From contig NZ_JAHZIA010000001.1 of NCBI RefSeq assembly GCF_019420015.1, positions 1-57,629 of the forward strand: 57,629 bases of DNA, read 5' to 3'. Shown piece by piece: positions 8,910-17,475 of this stretch; the first letter of the stretch is position 1; each line of letters opens with the position of its first letter. The stretch is from Anaerofustis sp. Its GTDB lineage: Bacteria; Bacillota; Clostridia; Eubacteriales; Anaerofustaceae. The notes beneath the pieces are model-generated. The model worked only from the letters and a program-made list of their open reading frames with translations, had not been told where the DNA came from and did not search any database. A program made the position numbers and the translations under genes.

Positions 8910-9632
8910 ATGATTAATTTGGATGTTAGATTAAAATCTGTATACGATATGATAGGAAAAACACACTGTCTGGTTGATGTGGGCTCGGATCATGGATATC
9001 TTCCTATACGTTTGTTAAATGACGGTAAGATTGAAAAAGCAGTAGTTACGGATGTAAACGAAGGACCTCTTTTAAACGCAAAAGAAAATTTTATGCAATA
9101 TAATATATCAGACAGAGCTAAGCTGATTTTGAGTGACGGACTTAAAAACGTAAGTGTCGAAGATATTGATGTTCTCAGCATATGCGGAATGGGCGGAGAG
9201 CTTATTATAAGTATTTTGGATTTTGACATAAATAAATCCAAAAGTTTTGATTACTTGGTACTTCAGCCTATGAACAGTGTAGATCTTGTAAGGCGCTATT
9301 TGTATTGTAATGGATTTTCTATAGTAAAAGAAGACTTGGTAAAAGACAGACATCATTTTTACAATGTATTAAAAGTAACTACCAAAAAAGACAATAATAA
9401 ATACGACGATGTGTTTTTCGATATAGGTTATGACTTATATAAAAACGGAAATAAACATTTCTGTGAATATTTGGATTATAAAATAAATGTAAATAAAAAA
9501 ATAATTGAGAACTGCGGCTCTCAAAACACAATTAATGCAGTTAAGGCAAAAGAAAAAGCGGCAGAGTACATAAATATTCTGGAAAGGATAAGAAGTGAAT
9601 ATGAAAGTAAAAGATATAATAAAGTACATTAA
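8910..9632 (+). CDS. trmK: tRNA (adenine(22)-N(1))-methyltransferase TrmK
   Basis: SAM-dependent methyltransferase that makes m1A22 in tRNA, 240 residues. The N-terminal LDVRLKSVYDMIG is followed by the SAM-binding loop VDVGSDHGYLPI, then DVNEGPLLNAKENF and the CGMGGELI motif, which are specific to the TrmK family (YqfN in Bacillus). The C-terminus is a helical, coiled-coil-like extension. It overlaps the Nif3-like gene by 32 bases, an arrangement (trmK-nif3) common in Firmicutes. Confidence 0.93.
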   Translation: MINLDVRLKSVYDMIGKTHCLVDVGSDHGYLPIRLLNDGKIEKAVVTDVNEGPLLNAKENFMQYNISDRAKLILSDGLKNVSVEDIDVLSICGMGGELIISILDFDINKSKSFDYLVLQPMNSVDLVRRYLYCNGFSIVKEDLVKDRHHFYNVLKVTTKKDNNKYDDVFFDIGYDLYKNGNKHFCEYLDYKINVNKKIIENCGSQNTINAVKAKEKAAEYINILERIRSEYESKRYNKVH

Positions 9633-10422
9633 TGTATTTGCGAACGAGAGTTTTCAGTATGAGTGGGATAACTCGGGATTCCAACTCGGGAACAGGAAAG
9701 ACGAGGTAAGAAGAGTTCTTCTCACTTTGGATATTACCAACGAGGTTATAGACGAGGCGATAAGAGAACATTGCGATATGATTATATCTCATCATCCTCT
9801 GTTTTTTAATAAAACAATGAATATAGAACAATCCAGTATAAAAGGGGATATGATTTTCAAACTGATAAAAAACAACATTAATGTTTATTCTGCCCATACT
9901 CCTATGGATGTATCGACTATAGGTCTTAATATGTTTATGGCAAAAAAACTCGGACTTAGTGATATTAAACCTCTTGAGAGAGTGGTCAGCGAAAAATGTG
10001 AAGACGATACGAACTTATTCGGTCTCGGAGCTGTTGGATATCTCGATTCAAGAATGCCTATGAATATTGACGGACTTTTAAAAAAGGTAAAGAGAGCATA
10101 CAATACAAATGTTTTAAAAGTAACCAACAATTACAATACCCTTGGAATATTGAGCAAAGTCGCTTTATGTACAGGAAACGGTTCTGACTTGTTGGATAAA
10201 GTAAAAGACAAAAACGCAAAAGTTTTTATTACTTCGGATACAAAGTATCATGAGATGCAAAACTTTGTAGATAACGGAATTGTTTTGATAGGTGTCGGAC
10301 ATTATAATGCTGAAATTTGTTTCCTTGATATCATGTATGAATTATTAAGATTGAAATTTCATGAAATAGAGTTTATAAAATCCGAAGAAAAAAATGTTGA
10401 AAGCTTTGCATATTTCGTTTAG
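9601..10422 (+). CDS. Nif3-like dinuclear metal centre hexameric protein
   Basis: A 273-residue protein of the Nif3/YqfO family (GTP cyclohydrolase I type 2-like). Metal-binding motifs are visible: YEWDNSGFQLG, MIISHHPLFF, YSAHTPMDV and a C-terminal GVGHYNAE. It is the short form, lacking the inserted PII-like domain of Bacillus YqfO. The exact reaction is unknown for the family. The ATG at 9601 (MKVKDIIKYI) was chosen over a GTG at 9595. The gene overlaps trmK by 32 bases and the next gene begins five bases after it, so the three probably form an operon. Confidence 0.9.
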   Translation: MKVKDIIKYINVFANESFQYEWDNSGFQLGNRKDEVRRVLLTLDITNEVIDEAIREHCDMIISHHPLFFNKTMNIEQSSIKGDMIFKLIKNNINVYSAHTPMDVSTIGLNMFMAKKLGLSDIKPLERVVSEKCEDDTNLFGLGAVGYLDSRMPMNIDGLLKKVKRAYNTNVLKVTNNYNTLGILSKVALCTGNGSDLLDKVKDKNAKVFITSDTKYHEMQNFVDNGIVLIGVGHYNAEICFLDIMYELLRLKFHEIEFIKSEEKNVESFAYFV

Positions 10423-10427
10423 GGAAA

Positions 10428-11339
10428 ATGTTAAAATCGCTGTTTGACAAAGAGAAGATTCCTGCTTACTTTGCAGGTGTGATATATTCTTCCGTATTTG
10501 GAATGACATTTGCTTTTACCTCCAAAGCATTGGAGGTTATGTCACCTTTGGATTTGCCTGCCGTCAGATTTTTGTTTGCGGCGTTGTTTATGACTTTGCT
10601 GTACTTTCTTAAAGTATTCAGAGTTGATTATAAAGGTAAAAATGTAAAAAAACTTATACCTTTGGCTTTATGCCAGCCTATATTGTATTTTATATGTGAA
10701 ACCTACGGTGTAAAATTAACGAGTTCTTCTTTATCAGGAACTATGATAGCAACCATACCGGTTGTAATGTGCATACTTGGGGTTTTTATGCTAAAAGAAA
10801 AACCTGCTTTTAAACAGTGGGTTTTCGTGTTGGTTTCGGTTTTGGGTGCAATTACGGTTGTGTTCGGAGCATATTCTTCTGATATGGGATTTGATTTTAC
10901 AGGTTTTTTATTTTTGTTTTTAGCTGTTTTTGCTTCTTCCATGTATGGAATTTTGGCAAAGTCTTTATCGGATGAGTTCAGCGTCACCGAAATAACTTTT
11001 TTTATGATGTGGTTTGCATGTGTGATTTTCGGTATCATCTCTGTTGTAAACAATAAAGGTTTTGGCGGATACATTTTGTCTTTTAAAGATTTTAGCGTAC
11101 TTTTGAGTGTTTTGTTTTTGGGCTGTATCGGTTCCGTTGTCGGATTTTTCGGTAATACTTATACAGTTTCCCACTTAAGTATAGCGTCTGCTTCGGCTTT
11201 TTCAAACTTTACCACTGTTGTATCGGTTATTATAGGAGTTTTCCTTTTAGGCGAAAGTTTTGGGATTTTGCAGATGATAGGTTGCTTTGCTATTTTAATC
11301 GGAGTTTTCGGAGTTAATTATTTTGAAAATAGGTCTTAA
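10428..11339 (+). CDS. EamA/DMT-family transporter
   Basis: A 303-residue membrane protein with about ten hydrophobic helices in two similar halves, typical of the drug/metabolite (EamA) superfamily. The N-terminal half has GVIYSSVFGMTFAFTSKAL and the second half GCIGSVVGFFGNTYTVSHL. The substrate is unknown. The AGGGA ribosome binding site overlaps the Nif3 stop codon, which suggests translational coupling. Confidence 0.88.
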   Translation: MLKSLFDKEKIPAYFAGVIYSSVFGMTFAFTSKALEVMSPLDLPAVRFLFAALFMTLLYFLKVFRVDYKGKNVKKLIPLALCQPILYFICETYGVKLTSSSLSGTMIATIPVVMCILGVFMLKEKPAFKQWVFVLVSVLGAITVVFGAYSSDMGFDFTGFLFLFLAVFASSMYGILAKSLSDEFSVTEITFFMMWFACVIFGIISVVNNKGFGGYILSFKDFSVLLSVLFLGCIGSVVGFFGNTYTVSHLSIASASAFSNFTTVVSVIIGVFLLGESFGILQMIGCFAILIGVFGVNYFENRS

Positions 11340-11367
11340 TGTAATTTATTTTTATTTTAAATTACAT
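11339..11367. repeat. 10-bp inverted repeat after the EamA gene
   Basis: ATGTAATTTA and TAAATTACAT flank a nine-base loop right at the stop codon. It may help terminate transcription from the left, although it lacks a clear U tract. Confidence 0.4.
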
Positions 11368-11386
11368 AAATTAATCAATCATAAGT

Positions 11387-11415
11387 AATCTCAGGGTTTT
11401 TTCCTGGGATTTTAT
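11387..11415 (+). terminator. Likely intrinsic terminator before the HAD gene
   Basis: AATCTCAGG and CCTGGGATT form a stem around a T-rich loop, followed by TTATT. A TATAAT-like -10 box (11420-11425) for the next gene follows directly. Confidence 0.6.
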
Positions 11416-11447
11416 TATGTTATAATGTAAAAAACGGAGGAAAGCAG

Positions 11448-12113
11448 ATGAACGGGGTAATATTTGATTTTAACGGTACCATGTTTTTTGATTCTGATAA
11501 ACATGAAAAAGCATGGGATATATATTTAAAAAATTTATGTAAAAGAAAAATAACAAAGGAAGAATTCAAAGAATTCGTTCATGGCAGAAACAGTTCTTTT
11601 ATAATAGAACACTTTACGGGAAGAAAGCTAAGTAAAGATACTCTTATGAAAATGTCAGATGAAAAAGAAGCCGTATACAGAGATCTTTGCCTAAAAGATA
11701 TGAATAATTTTTGTTTGGTAAAGGGACTTGGAGAATTTTTAAACTACTTAAAAAAAGAAAATATCAAAGTAAATATCGCTACTGCGTCCAATAAGGATAA
11801 TATCGATTTTTATTTTGAAAGATTTAATCTTGGAAAATGGTTTGATTATAATAAGGTTGTATACGATAATGGCACTCTGCCGGGGAAACCGAGTCCGGAT
11901 ATCTATTTAAAAGCCGCAGATAATATAGGAATAAATCCTGGAGATTGCGTAGTATTTGAAGATGCCATTTCAGGTGTAAAATCGGCTTATAACGGTGGAT
12001 TCGGTAAAATTGTTGTTATAGCAGGTGAAAAAGATAAAGATTATTTTTATGATACCGGTATGGTGGATAAGGTGATTTCTGATTTCACGGATTTAAAACA
12101 TTACATATATTAG
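11448..12113 (+). CDS. HAD-family hydrolase, beta-phosphoglucomutase-like
   Basis: A 221-residue HAD superfamily protein with a helical cap. Motif I is FDFNGTMFF (the first Asp, residue 7, would be the nucleophile). Note that the usual second Asp (DxD) is Asn-Gly-Thr here, as in some phosphatases of the group. Motif II is ATASNKDN, the lysine region is GKPSPDIYL, and motif IV is VVFEDAISGVKSA. It resembles beta-phosphoglucomutase and sugar-phosphate phosphatases, but the substrate cannot be set. A monocistronic layout is likely, with a TATAAT at 11420 and a terminator overlapping the stop codon. Confidence 0.85.
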   Translation: MNGVIFDFNGTMFFDSDKHEKAWDIYLKNLCKRKITKEEFKEFVHGRNSSFIIEHFTGRKLSKDTLMKMSDEKEAVYRDLCLKDMNNFCLVKGLGEFLNYLKKENIKVNIATASNKDNIDFYFERFNLGKWFDYNKVVYDNGTLPGKPSPDIYLKAADNIGINPGDCVVFEDAISGVKSAYNGGFGKIVVIAGEKDKDYFYDTGMVDKVISDFTDLKHYIY

Positions 12114-12128
12114 TTGTAATGTTTTTTT
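12096..12128 (+). terminator. Terminator overlapping the HAD gene stop codon
   Basis: AAACATTACA (12096-12105) pairs with TGTAATGTTT (12115-12124), followed by a T run. The stop codon lies in the loop. Confidence 0.7.
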
Positions 12129-12532
12129 ATTTCTATATGTAATTTTAAACAGAAAACGACAGTAAACATTATGATGTTTTCGGGGTATACTTTAAAAATA
12201 TGTTTACAAATTAAAAAAAACATGATAACATAATTATGTTAATAAAAATGAGATAATGAAAAATACATTAACGGTTTAAAACAAAGATTATATGAATTAG
12301 AAAATATGGGATAGATATACCGTTTAAAAGTTGTTTATATGATATTTTGTAAATAATTGTATTCTTTTTCAAGGGTGGATTCTTATTTTTTCTATTTTAA
12401 ATAATGTTTGTTTGGGATATATATTATCCCATAAAATAATTATATAATTGTATGTGTTATTTACTTCATATACTATAAAAGTATAAAACTTAAGTAGAAC
12501 ATAAAATAAAGAAATAAAAAAGGAGATAAAAA
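12129..12532. other. AT-rich intergenic region with palindromes and a promoter
   Basis: About 400 bases without a credible gene. Two perfect palindromes stand out: TAACATAATTATGTTA (12226-12241) and TGGGATA-TATAT-TATCCCA (12413-12431). A promoter for the next gene can be proposed at 12448-12476 (TTGTAT, 17 bases, TACTAT). The second palindrome lies just upstream of that -35 box. No RNA gene was recognised. Confidence 0.5.
12448..12476 (+). promoter_or_regulatory. Predicted promoter of the C_GCAxxG_C_C redox group
   Basis: TTGTAT (12448-12453), 17-base spacer, TACTAT (12471-12476), with a 19-base palindrome about 17 bases upstream at 12413-12431. Confidence 0.45.
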
Positions 12533-12940
12533 ATGGGTAAATACGGTGAAAGAGCAGTAAAACTGCATGATGAAAAATACAATTGCTGTCAGTCTGTTGT
12601 ATTGGCGTTCTGCGACGAAATAGGAATTGAAAAACAGGAACTTGCAAAACTTGTGGCAAACTTAGGCGGGGGACTTGGCTATGCCGGTGAAGTTTGCGGA
12701 ACTGTTTCGGGTATGGCTATTGTTTCAGGTTATTTGGGAAAATGGGATGTTCCTACGGATCAAGAAAGTAAAAAGGTAAGTTACGATACCATAAAAGAAC
12801 TTGTTGAAGAGTTTAAAGAAAAAAACAACTACACCAGATGTCCTGACCTTTTGGAACAAAGACATTCCGGGGGAACAACATGTTCAGAACTTATCGGTAT
12901 TGCGGCAGATATGGTTGCGAAAAAAATGGGTCTTGAATAA
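12533..12940 (+). CDS. C_GCAxxG_C_C family redox-type protein
   Basis: A 135-residue cysteine-rich protein of the C_GCAxxG_C_C family (PF09719). Cysteines appear in the family order: NCCQS, AFCDE, GEVCGTVSG (the GCAxxG-like site), TRCPDLL and TTCSELI. The function is unknown, and a thiol-redox or metal-binding role is usually supposed. AAAAGGAG precedes the ATG. An SDR gene and a cysteine-rich DUF2284 gene follow within 30 bases each on the same strand, so a shared redox or metal theme is possible. Confidence 0.88.
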   Translation: MGKYGERAVKLHDEKYNCCQSVVLAFCDEIGIEKQELAKLVANLGGGLGYAGEVCGTVSGMAIVSGYLGKWDVPTDQESKKVSYDTIKELVEEFKEKNNYTRCPDLLEQRHSGGTTCSELIGIAADMVAKKMGLE

Positions 12941-12968
12941 TTAATATAATCCAGTTTAAGGAGTTTTT

Positions 12969-13688
12969 ATGAAAGAATTACAAGATAAAGTCGTTATTAT
13001 CACCGGAGCAACCGGAGGAATAGGTCGTTTCATCGTTAAAGCTTTGGTAGATGCAGGTGCAAAAGTATTGATGGCAGATATAAATGAAAAGGCATTAAAA
13101 GAACTTTCTTCGGAACTTGGGGAAAATGTTTCTTATTATGCTGGAGATTTATGTGACAGAGATGTGTGCGGAAAAGTTGCCGAGTATTGTAAAGAAAAAT
13201 TCGGTAAATTGGATGTTTTAATCAACAGTGCGGGCGTTGCTTTAAGAAAACCTCTTCTTGAGGTTGAGAAAGACGAATTCATGAAGTTGTATGAAATAAA
13301 CGTGTATTCAAATTTAGCAATGACGCAGGCTTGTTATGAAATGCTTAAAGAGTCAGATTCTTCGGATATAATTTCGATAGTGTCTTCTTCCGGAGTTTAT
13401 CCTCACATACATCAAGGAGCGTATTGTTCGACTAAATTCGCTCAAAAAGCATTAAACGAAGTACTTAACATAGAACTTTTTGACGATGACATAAGAGTAC
13501 ATAATCTATATCCTTCGGCTGTTGAAACACCTATGGCAAAAATAGCCAGAGGAGATCTTAAAGAAAATATGTCTTGTAAACCTGAAGAAATAGCGGAAAT
13601 TATTGTTTTTCTTCTTTCTCACAGAAACAATTCGGTAATTGATGATGTAATAATACGACGTTACACCAAAAGACCTGATGAAATGTAA
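12969..13688 (+). CDS. SDR family NAD(P)-dependent oxidoreductase
   Basis: Short-chain dehydrogenase/reductase of 239 residues with a Rossmann fold. The cofactor motif TGATGGIG is at 12-19, LINSAGV at about 84-90, the catalytic serine near 139-141 (IVSSSG), and the YxxxK pair at Tyr152/Lys156 (AYCSTK). The Asp after the second beta strand (LMADINEK) suggests NAD(H) preference. The substrate is unknown. It sits 28 bases after the C_GCAxxG_C_C gene. Confidence 0.9.
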   Translation: MKELQDKVVIITGATGGIGRFIVKALVDAGAKVLMADINEKALKELSSELGENVSYYAGDLCDRDVCGKVAEYCKEKFGKLDVLINSAGVALRKPLLEVEKDEFMKLYEINVYSNLAMTQACYEMLKESDSSDIISIVSSSGVYPHIHQGAYCSTKFAQKALNEVLNIELFDDDIRVHNLYPSAVETPMAKIARGDLKENMSCKPEEIAEIIVFLLSHRNNSVIDDVIIRRYTKRPDEM

Positions 13689-13710
13689 GTAAATTTAAAA
13701 GGAAATGATT

Positions 13711-14274
13711 ATGGAAGATTTTGTAAAAAAAGCGATTGAATTCGGAGCGACAAGTGCTAAAATGATTGACTCCAAAAGCGTTGTTACCGCTCCGTGGACT
13801 TTAAATAAGTGTAAATACGGATGCAAAAATTATAATAAACGTCAGTGTTGTCCTTCGATTGCACCTACATATAAAGAAACTCAAGCAAATCTTGATATTT
13901 ATAAAAACATATTGCTTATACAATGTCTTGATCCCTATGATGTAAATAAAACATTGAGGAAAATGCTGGATTATCTCGGCAAAAGAGGTTATTACAAAGC
14001 TTTGGGGTACGGAGCTAAAAAGTGTGAGATTTGCAGAGACGAATACGGTGAAGAGTGTTCTTTCCCAAATTGCAAACATGCGGATAAAGTAATTCCTCAA
14101 ATGGACGGAAGCGGAATCGATGTTATTCAAACCGTTATAAACAACGGTTATGAGGAACACGGCGTTAAGGCATGGGGGAAAACGGATGGATTTAAAGTAC
14201 TTCCTCATGAAAAAGGTGGAAAAGACTGGAGAGATTCTGGGATTAATTTTTACGGTATGATTATGATTGAATAA
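13711..14274 (+). CDS. DUF2284 domain-containing metal-binding protein
   Basis: A 187-residue protein of the DUF2284 family, predicted to bind metal or Fe-S through conserved cysteines: CKYGCKNYNKRQCCPSIAPT near residues 32-51 and CEICRDEYGEECSFPNC in the second half. The role is not known. ATG codons occur at 13705 and 13711. AAAAGGAAA ends at 13705, so the ATG at 13711 is better spaced. It is the last gene of the three-gene redox group and is followed by a terminator. Confidence 0.85.
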   Translation: MEDFVKKAIEFGATSAKMIDSKSVVTAPWTLNKCKYGCKNYNKRQCCPSIAPTYKETQANLDIYKNILLIQCLDPYDVNKTLRKMLDYLGKRGYYKALGYGAKKCEICRDEYGEECSFPNCKHADKVIPQMDGSGIDVIQTVINNGYEEHGVKAWGKTDGFKVLPHEKGGKDWRDSGINFYGMIMIE

Positions 14275-14277
14275 TAA

Positions 14278-14305
14278 AAGGAGGTATTTTTATACCTTCT
14301 TTTTG
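14278..14305 (+). terminator. Intrinsic terminator after the DUF2284 gene
   Basis: AAGGAGGTAT pairs with ATACCTTCTT (one G-U pair) and runs into a T tract. Confidence 0.8.
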
Positions 14306-14366
14306 TTTTTTTTGCTTATAATTGACGTAATAAAGAAAGATTTGTCGTTATAGTGAAATTTTTGTA

Positions 14367-14395
14367 TTGTCTGGGTGAAATAATCATGCTATAAT
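14367..14395 (+). promoter_or_regulatory. Promoter of the NCS2 permease
   Basis: TTGTCT (14367-14372), 17-base spacer and an extended -10, TGCTATAAT (14387-14395). The leader is short, and no purine-riboswitch core was found in it. Confidence 0.65.
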
Positions 14396-14433
14396 TATTA
14401 TTCATTCATTATTATTTATTGGGGAGGAACATA

Positions 14434-15777
14434 ATGTTCGAGAAAATTTTTAAACTTAAAGGCAAAGGTACCAATGTAAAAACTGAAATCATTGCCGGTT
14501 TAACAACATTTCTTACAATGGCTTACATCTTAGGTGTAAACCCTGGAATGCTTGGTGAAACAGGTATGAATTTCCAATCTGTATTTTTGGCTACAGCTAT
14601 TTCTTCAGGAATAGCAAGTATTATTATGGGGCTTGTTGCAAATTATCCTGTAGGTTTAGCTCCTGGTATGGGTGTTAATGCTTTCTTTACCTATACTGTA
14701 TGTATGACTTTTAAATATACATGGCAAGAAGCTTTGGCCGCTGTATTGATTTCTGGTATTATTTTCTTAATTGTTTCTGTTACCGGAATAAGAAAAGCCA
14801 TTATCAATTCAATTCCTAAAAACATGAAGCTTGCAATCGGGGCCGGTATTGGATTTTTTATAGCATTTATAGGTCTTAAAAACGCAGGCATAGTTGTTGC
14901 TGACCCTTCTACATACATTGCTATGGGAGATTTGACAAATCCTACGGTTTTACTTGCATGTTTCGGTTTAATTGTAACCGTTGCTCTTCTTTGTAAAAAA
15001 GTAAATGCAGCAGTATTCTACGGAATGATAATAACAGCTGTTGTAGGTGTTGTTGCGGGATTATTCGGAGTAAGCGGAATGCCTGCTTTACCACAGGGAA
15101 TACTTTCTTTTGATTTTGCTATGCCTACTTTCGGTGCTTGTTTTGACGGATTATCTTCTTTATTCTCAAAACCATCGTTTATTATGGTAATATTTACTTT
15201 CCTTTTCATAGACTTTTTCGATACTGCGGGAACTCTTGTTGCCGTTGGTAACAAAATCGGTTTGGTTGATGAAAACGGTGAAATGGAAAATGTTGAAAAA
15301 GCGTTACTTTCTGACTCTATAGGTACATGTGTTGGTGCTGTTTTAGGTACTTCTACAGTTACTTCATTCGTTGAATCAGGTTCTGGTGTTGCAGCAGGAG
15401 GAAGAACAGGTTTAACTGCTTGTACAACCGGTGTATTATTCTTCTTATCTGTATTATTTATGCCTCTTTTAACTGTTGTTAACTCAATTCCTGTTGGAGA
15501 ATTATTCCTTTCTCCTGTTACAAGTGCACCTCTTATCATTGTTGGTGTATTGATGGCTCAACAACTTAAAGAAATAGAGTGGGAAGATATAGCTACTGCT
15601 GTTGCCGCATTTATTACAGTTATTACAATGGTATTGACATATTCTATTTCAAACGGTATTGCCGTTGGATTTATATTCTATGCGATTTCTAAAGTATTTA
15701 CAGGAAAAGCAAAAGAAATTAATGCAATCACATGGGTACTTCTTGTGATATTCTTGATATATTTGGTAATACTTTAA
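14434..15777 (+). CDS. NCS2 family nucleobase permease (AzgA/PbuG-like)
   Basis: Polytopic membrane protein of 447 residues that imports purine bases (adenine, guanine or hypoxanthine) by proton symport in characterised relatives. Typical AzgA-branch features are TEIIAGLTTFLTMAYILGVNP at the N-terminus, GLAPGMGVNAFFTYTV, and FLFIDFFDTAGTLVAVGNK with ALLSDSIGTCVGAVLGTSTVTSFVESGSG. The ATG at 14434 with GGGGAGG was chosen over an upstream in-frame start at 14419. It is probably monocistronic. Confidence 0.92.
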   Translation: MFEKIFKLKGKGTNVKTEIIAGLTTFLTMAYILGVNPGMLGETGMNFQSVFLATAISSGIASIIMGLVANYPVGLAPGMGVNAFFTYTVCMTFKYTWQEALAAVLISGIIFLIVSVTGIRKAIINSIPKNMKLAIGAGIGFFIAFIGLKNAGIVVADPSTYIAMGDLTNPTVLLACFGLIVTVALLCKKVNAAVFYGMIITAVVGVVAGLFGVSGMPALPQGILSFDFAMPTFGACFDGLSSLFSKPSFIMVIFTFLFIDFFDTAGTLVAVGNKIGLVDENGEMENVEKALLSDSIGTCVGAVLGTSTVTSFVESGSGVAAGGRTGLTACTTGVLFFLSVLFMPLLTVVNSIPVGELFLSPVTSAPLIIVGVLMAQQLKEIEWEDIATAVAAFITVITMVLTYSISNGIAVGFIFYAISKVFTGKAKEINAITWVLLVIFLIYLVIL

Positions 15778-15792
15778 TAAAAAATATATAAT

Positions 15793-15828
15793 AAAAAACA
15801 GATACAAATTTTTGTATCTGTTTTTTTA
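15793..15828. terminator. Bidirectional terminator between NCS2 permease and cls
   Basis: AAAAAACAGATACAAA and TTTGTATCTGTTTTTT form a 16-bp perfect stem with T tracts on both strands. It separates two convergent genes. Confidence 0.9.
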
Positions 15829-17358
15829 TTACAACTGTGATTTAAATATATTCACAACATACTGGAATATTTTGGTCTTCTTTGAACGGTGCACCCATTC
15901 GTCGTAAGTGATTTCCGTGCTTTCGTTTATTACATTCATAACTTCTTTTTTTAGTTTATCGGTAAAATCTTTATCTCCGATAAATGCTCCGCATTCGTAG
16001 TGAATATAAAAACTTCTGAAATTCATGTTTACGGTGCCGATAATATTTGCAAAATCGTTTAATATAATTTTGCTATGAATAAATCCTTTTTCGTATTCGT
16101 AAATTCTAACCCCATTTTTTAGAAGTCTTCCGAAATTAAATTCGCTTAATAACTTTGATGTCTTCTTATCGAAAATTTTGGGAGTTACAATCCTTATGTC
16201 AACGCCACTTTTACCTGCCAGTGAAAGCATATCTATCATTTCATCGTCAGGATTTAAATAGGGGGTAGTAATATATAAGGTTCGTTTTGCTGTGTTAATA
16301 AGATATTTATACATATCTTCTGCAAATTGTACATAATTTGAAGGTCCGTCGGCAAATGGCTGGCATAGAATGTCATTTTTTATATTATGATTAGGTTTGT
16401 ATTTTTCAACTTCCTCGATTTTATGACCGGTTGTATTCCACATTCCTATAAATATAAGGGTAAAGCTCCAAACGGCATCTCCCTTTATTCTGATGGCACA
16501 ATCTTTGTAATATCCGTATGACGATTTATGGTTTATAAACTCGTCTTTAATGTTAAATCCACCCGTATATGCCGTGTTTCCGTCTACAACAACAATTTTT
16601 TGATGGGAACGGTAATTGTAATATTGTTTTGATGCGTTTTTATGTATCGCGTTAAAAACAGTAACTTCTATTCCGAGTTCTTCGAGATGAACTTTTACAT
16701 TGTGCGGTATTTTTAGAATAGAACCTACATCGTCATATATTATTTTTATCTCTATTCCTTCTTTTGCTTTTTGTTCCAAAACTTCAAATATTTCATCGAA
16801 CAATCTGCCTTTTGCAAGGGTATAAACACTTATAAAAATAAATTTCTTTGCTTTTTTTATGTCTTCCAGTATATTTTTATAAGCTTCCTCTCCTGAGAAA
16901 CAGAATTTCAAATTGTTGTTTTTATAAGGCGGATAAGAATAATTTGTTAAATATAAAGACAGTCTTTCCAAATCTTCATGTTTTATTTGAGAGATTACTT
17001 TTCCGTCCATTATTTGATTATTGTTTACTTTATCTATTTCGTCCTGTATTTTAGTGTGTTTTCTTATATGAGAATGGGACTTTCCCCATAAATCATACAT
17101 TATATGTCCGACTATAGGTAATAACAGAACTATACCCATCCAAAGCATTTTATATGCCGAGTTTCTTTCATCCGCCATAAGATGTATAAGCACCATTATG
17201 CTTAGTACTTCTATAAAGGTGTAAGCGATAAAAGCATGTTTTTTGAGCATATATGTAAGCAGAATCATACATGCAATTTGCATAATGAATAAAAATGCAA
17301 TGAACAATATTCTGAGTATGGTGTAAATTTTATTTATATTAAGGCCCTTTTCTTTCAT
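15829..17358 (-). CDS. cls: Cardiolipin synthase
   Basis: Membrane phospholipase-D-family enzyme that joins phosphatidylglycerol molecules to make cardiolipin, 509 residues. Two or three hydrophobic helices occupy residues 10-90, followed by two HKD domains. HKD1 is at His252/Lys254/Asp259 within SHQKIVVVDG, and HKD2 at His428/Lys430/Asp435 within IHSKIILND. AAGGAGAG lies directly before the ATG. GlpP lies upstream on the same strand but is separated by a terminator-like hairpin. Confidence 0.93.
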   Translation of the reverse strand: MKEKGLNINKIYTILRILFIAFLFIMQIACMILLTYMLKKHAFIAYTFIEVLSIMVLIHLMADERNSAYKMLWMGIVLLLPIVGHIMYDLWGKSHSHIRKHTKIQDEIDKVNNNQIMDGKVISQIKHEDLERLSLYLTNYSYPPYKNNNLKFCFSGEEAYKNILEDIKKAKKFIFISVYTLAKGRLFDEIFEVLEQKAKEGIEIKIIYDDVGSILKIPHNVKVHLEELGIEVTVFNAIHKNASKQYYNYRSHQKIVVVDGNTAYTGGFNIKDEFINHKSSYGYYKDCAIRIKGDAVWSFTLIFIGMWNTTGHKIEEVEKYKPNHNIKNDILCQPFADGPSNYVQFAEDMYKYLINTAKRTLYITTPYLNPDDEMIDMLSLAGKSGVDIRIVTPKIFDKKTSKLLSEFNFGRLLKNGVRIYEYEKGFIHSKIILNDFANIIGTVNMNFRSFYIHYECGAFIGDKDFTDKLKKEVMNVINESTEITYDEWVHRSKKTKIFQYVVNIFKSQL

Positions 17359-17372
17359 TTACTCTCCTTATA

Positions 17373-17423
17373 ATAAAAAAAGCGAAATGTTATAAGATAT
17401 TTTATTTTCTTATAAATTCGCTT
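17373..17423 (-). terminator. Terminator between glpP and cls (minus strand)
   Basis: On the minus strand AAGCGAATTTATAAG pairs imperfectly with CTTATAACATTTCGCTT and is followed by seven T, just before the cls ribosome binding site. Confidence 0.7.
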
Positions 17424-17475
17424 ATGAATTACCTTTATGCAATAAAAGTATAAAATAAATTTTTTGATACGTCAA

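Noticed and set aside
12369..12659. Minus-strand 96-codon frame in and before the C_GCAxxG_C_C gene
   Set aside because: No ribosome binding site, no recognisable motif, and half of it is antisense to a conserved gene.
14341..14433. Purine riboswitch before the NCS2 permease
   Set aside because: The leader is too short and lacks the conserved purine-aptamer core; only a promoter is visible.
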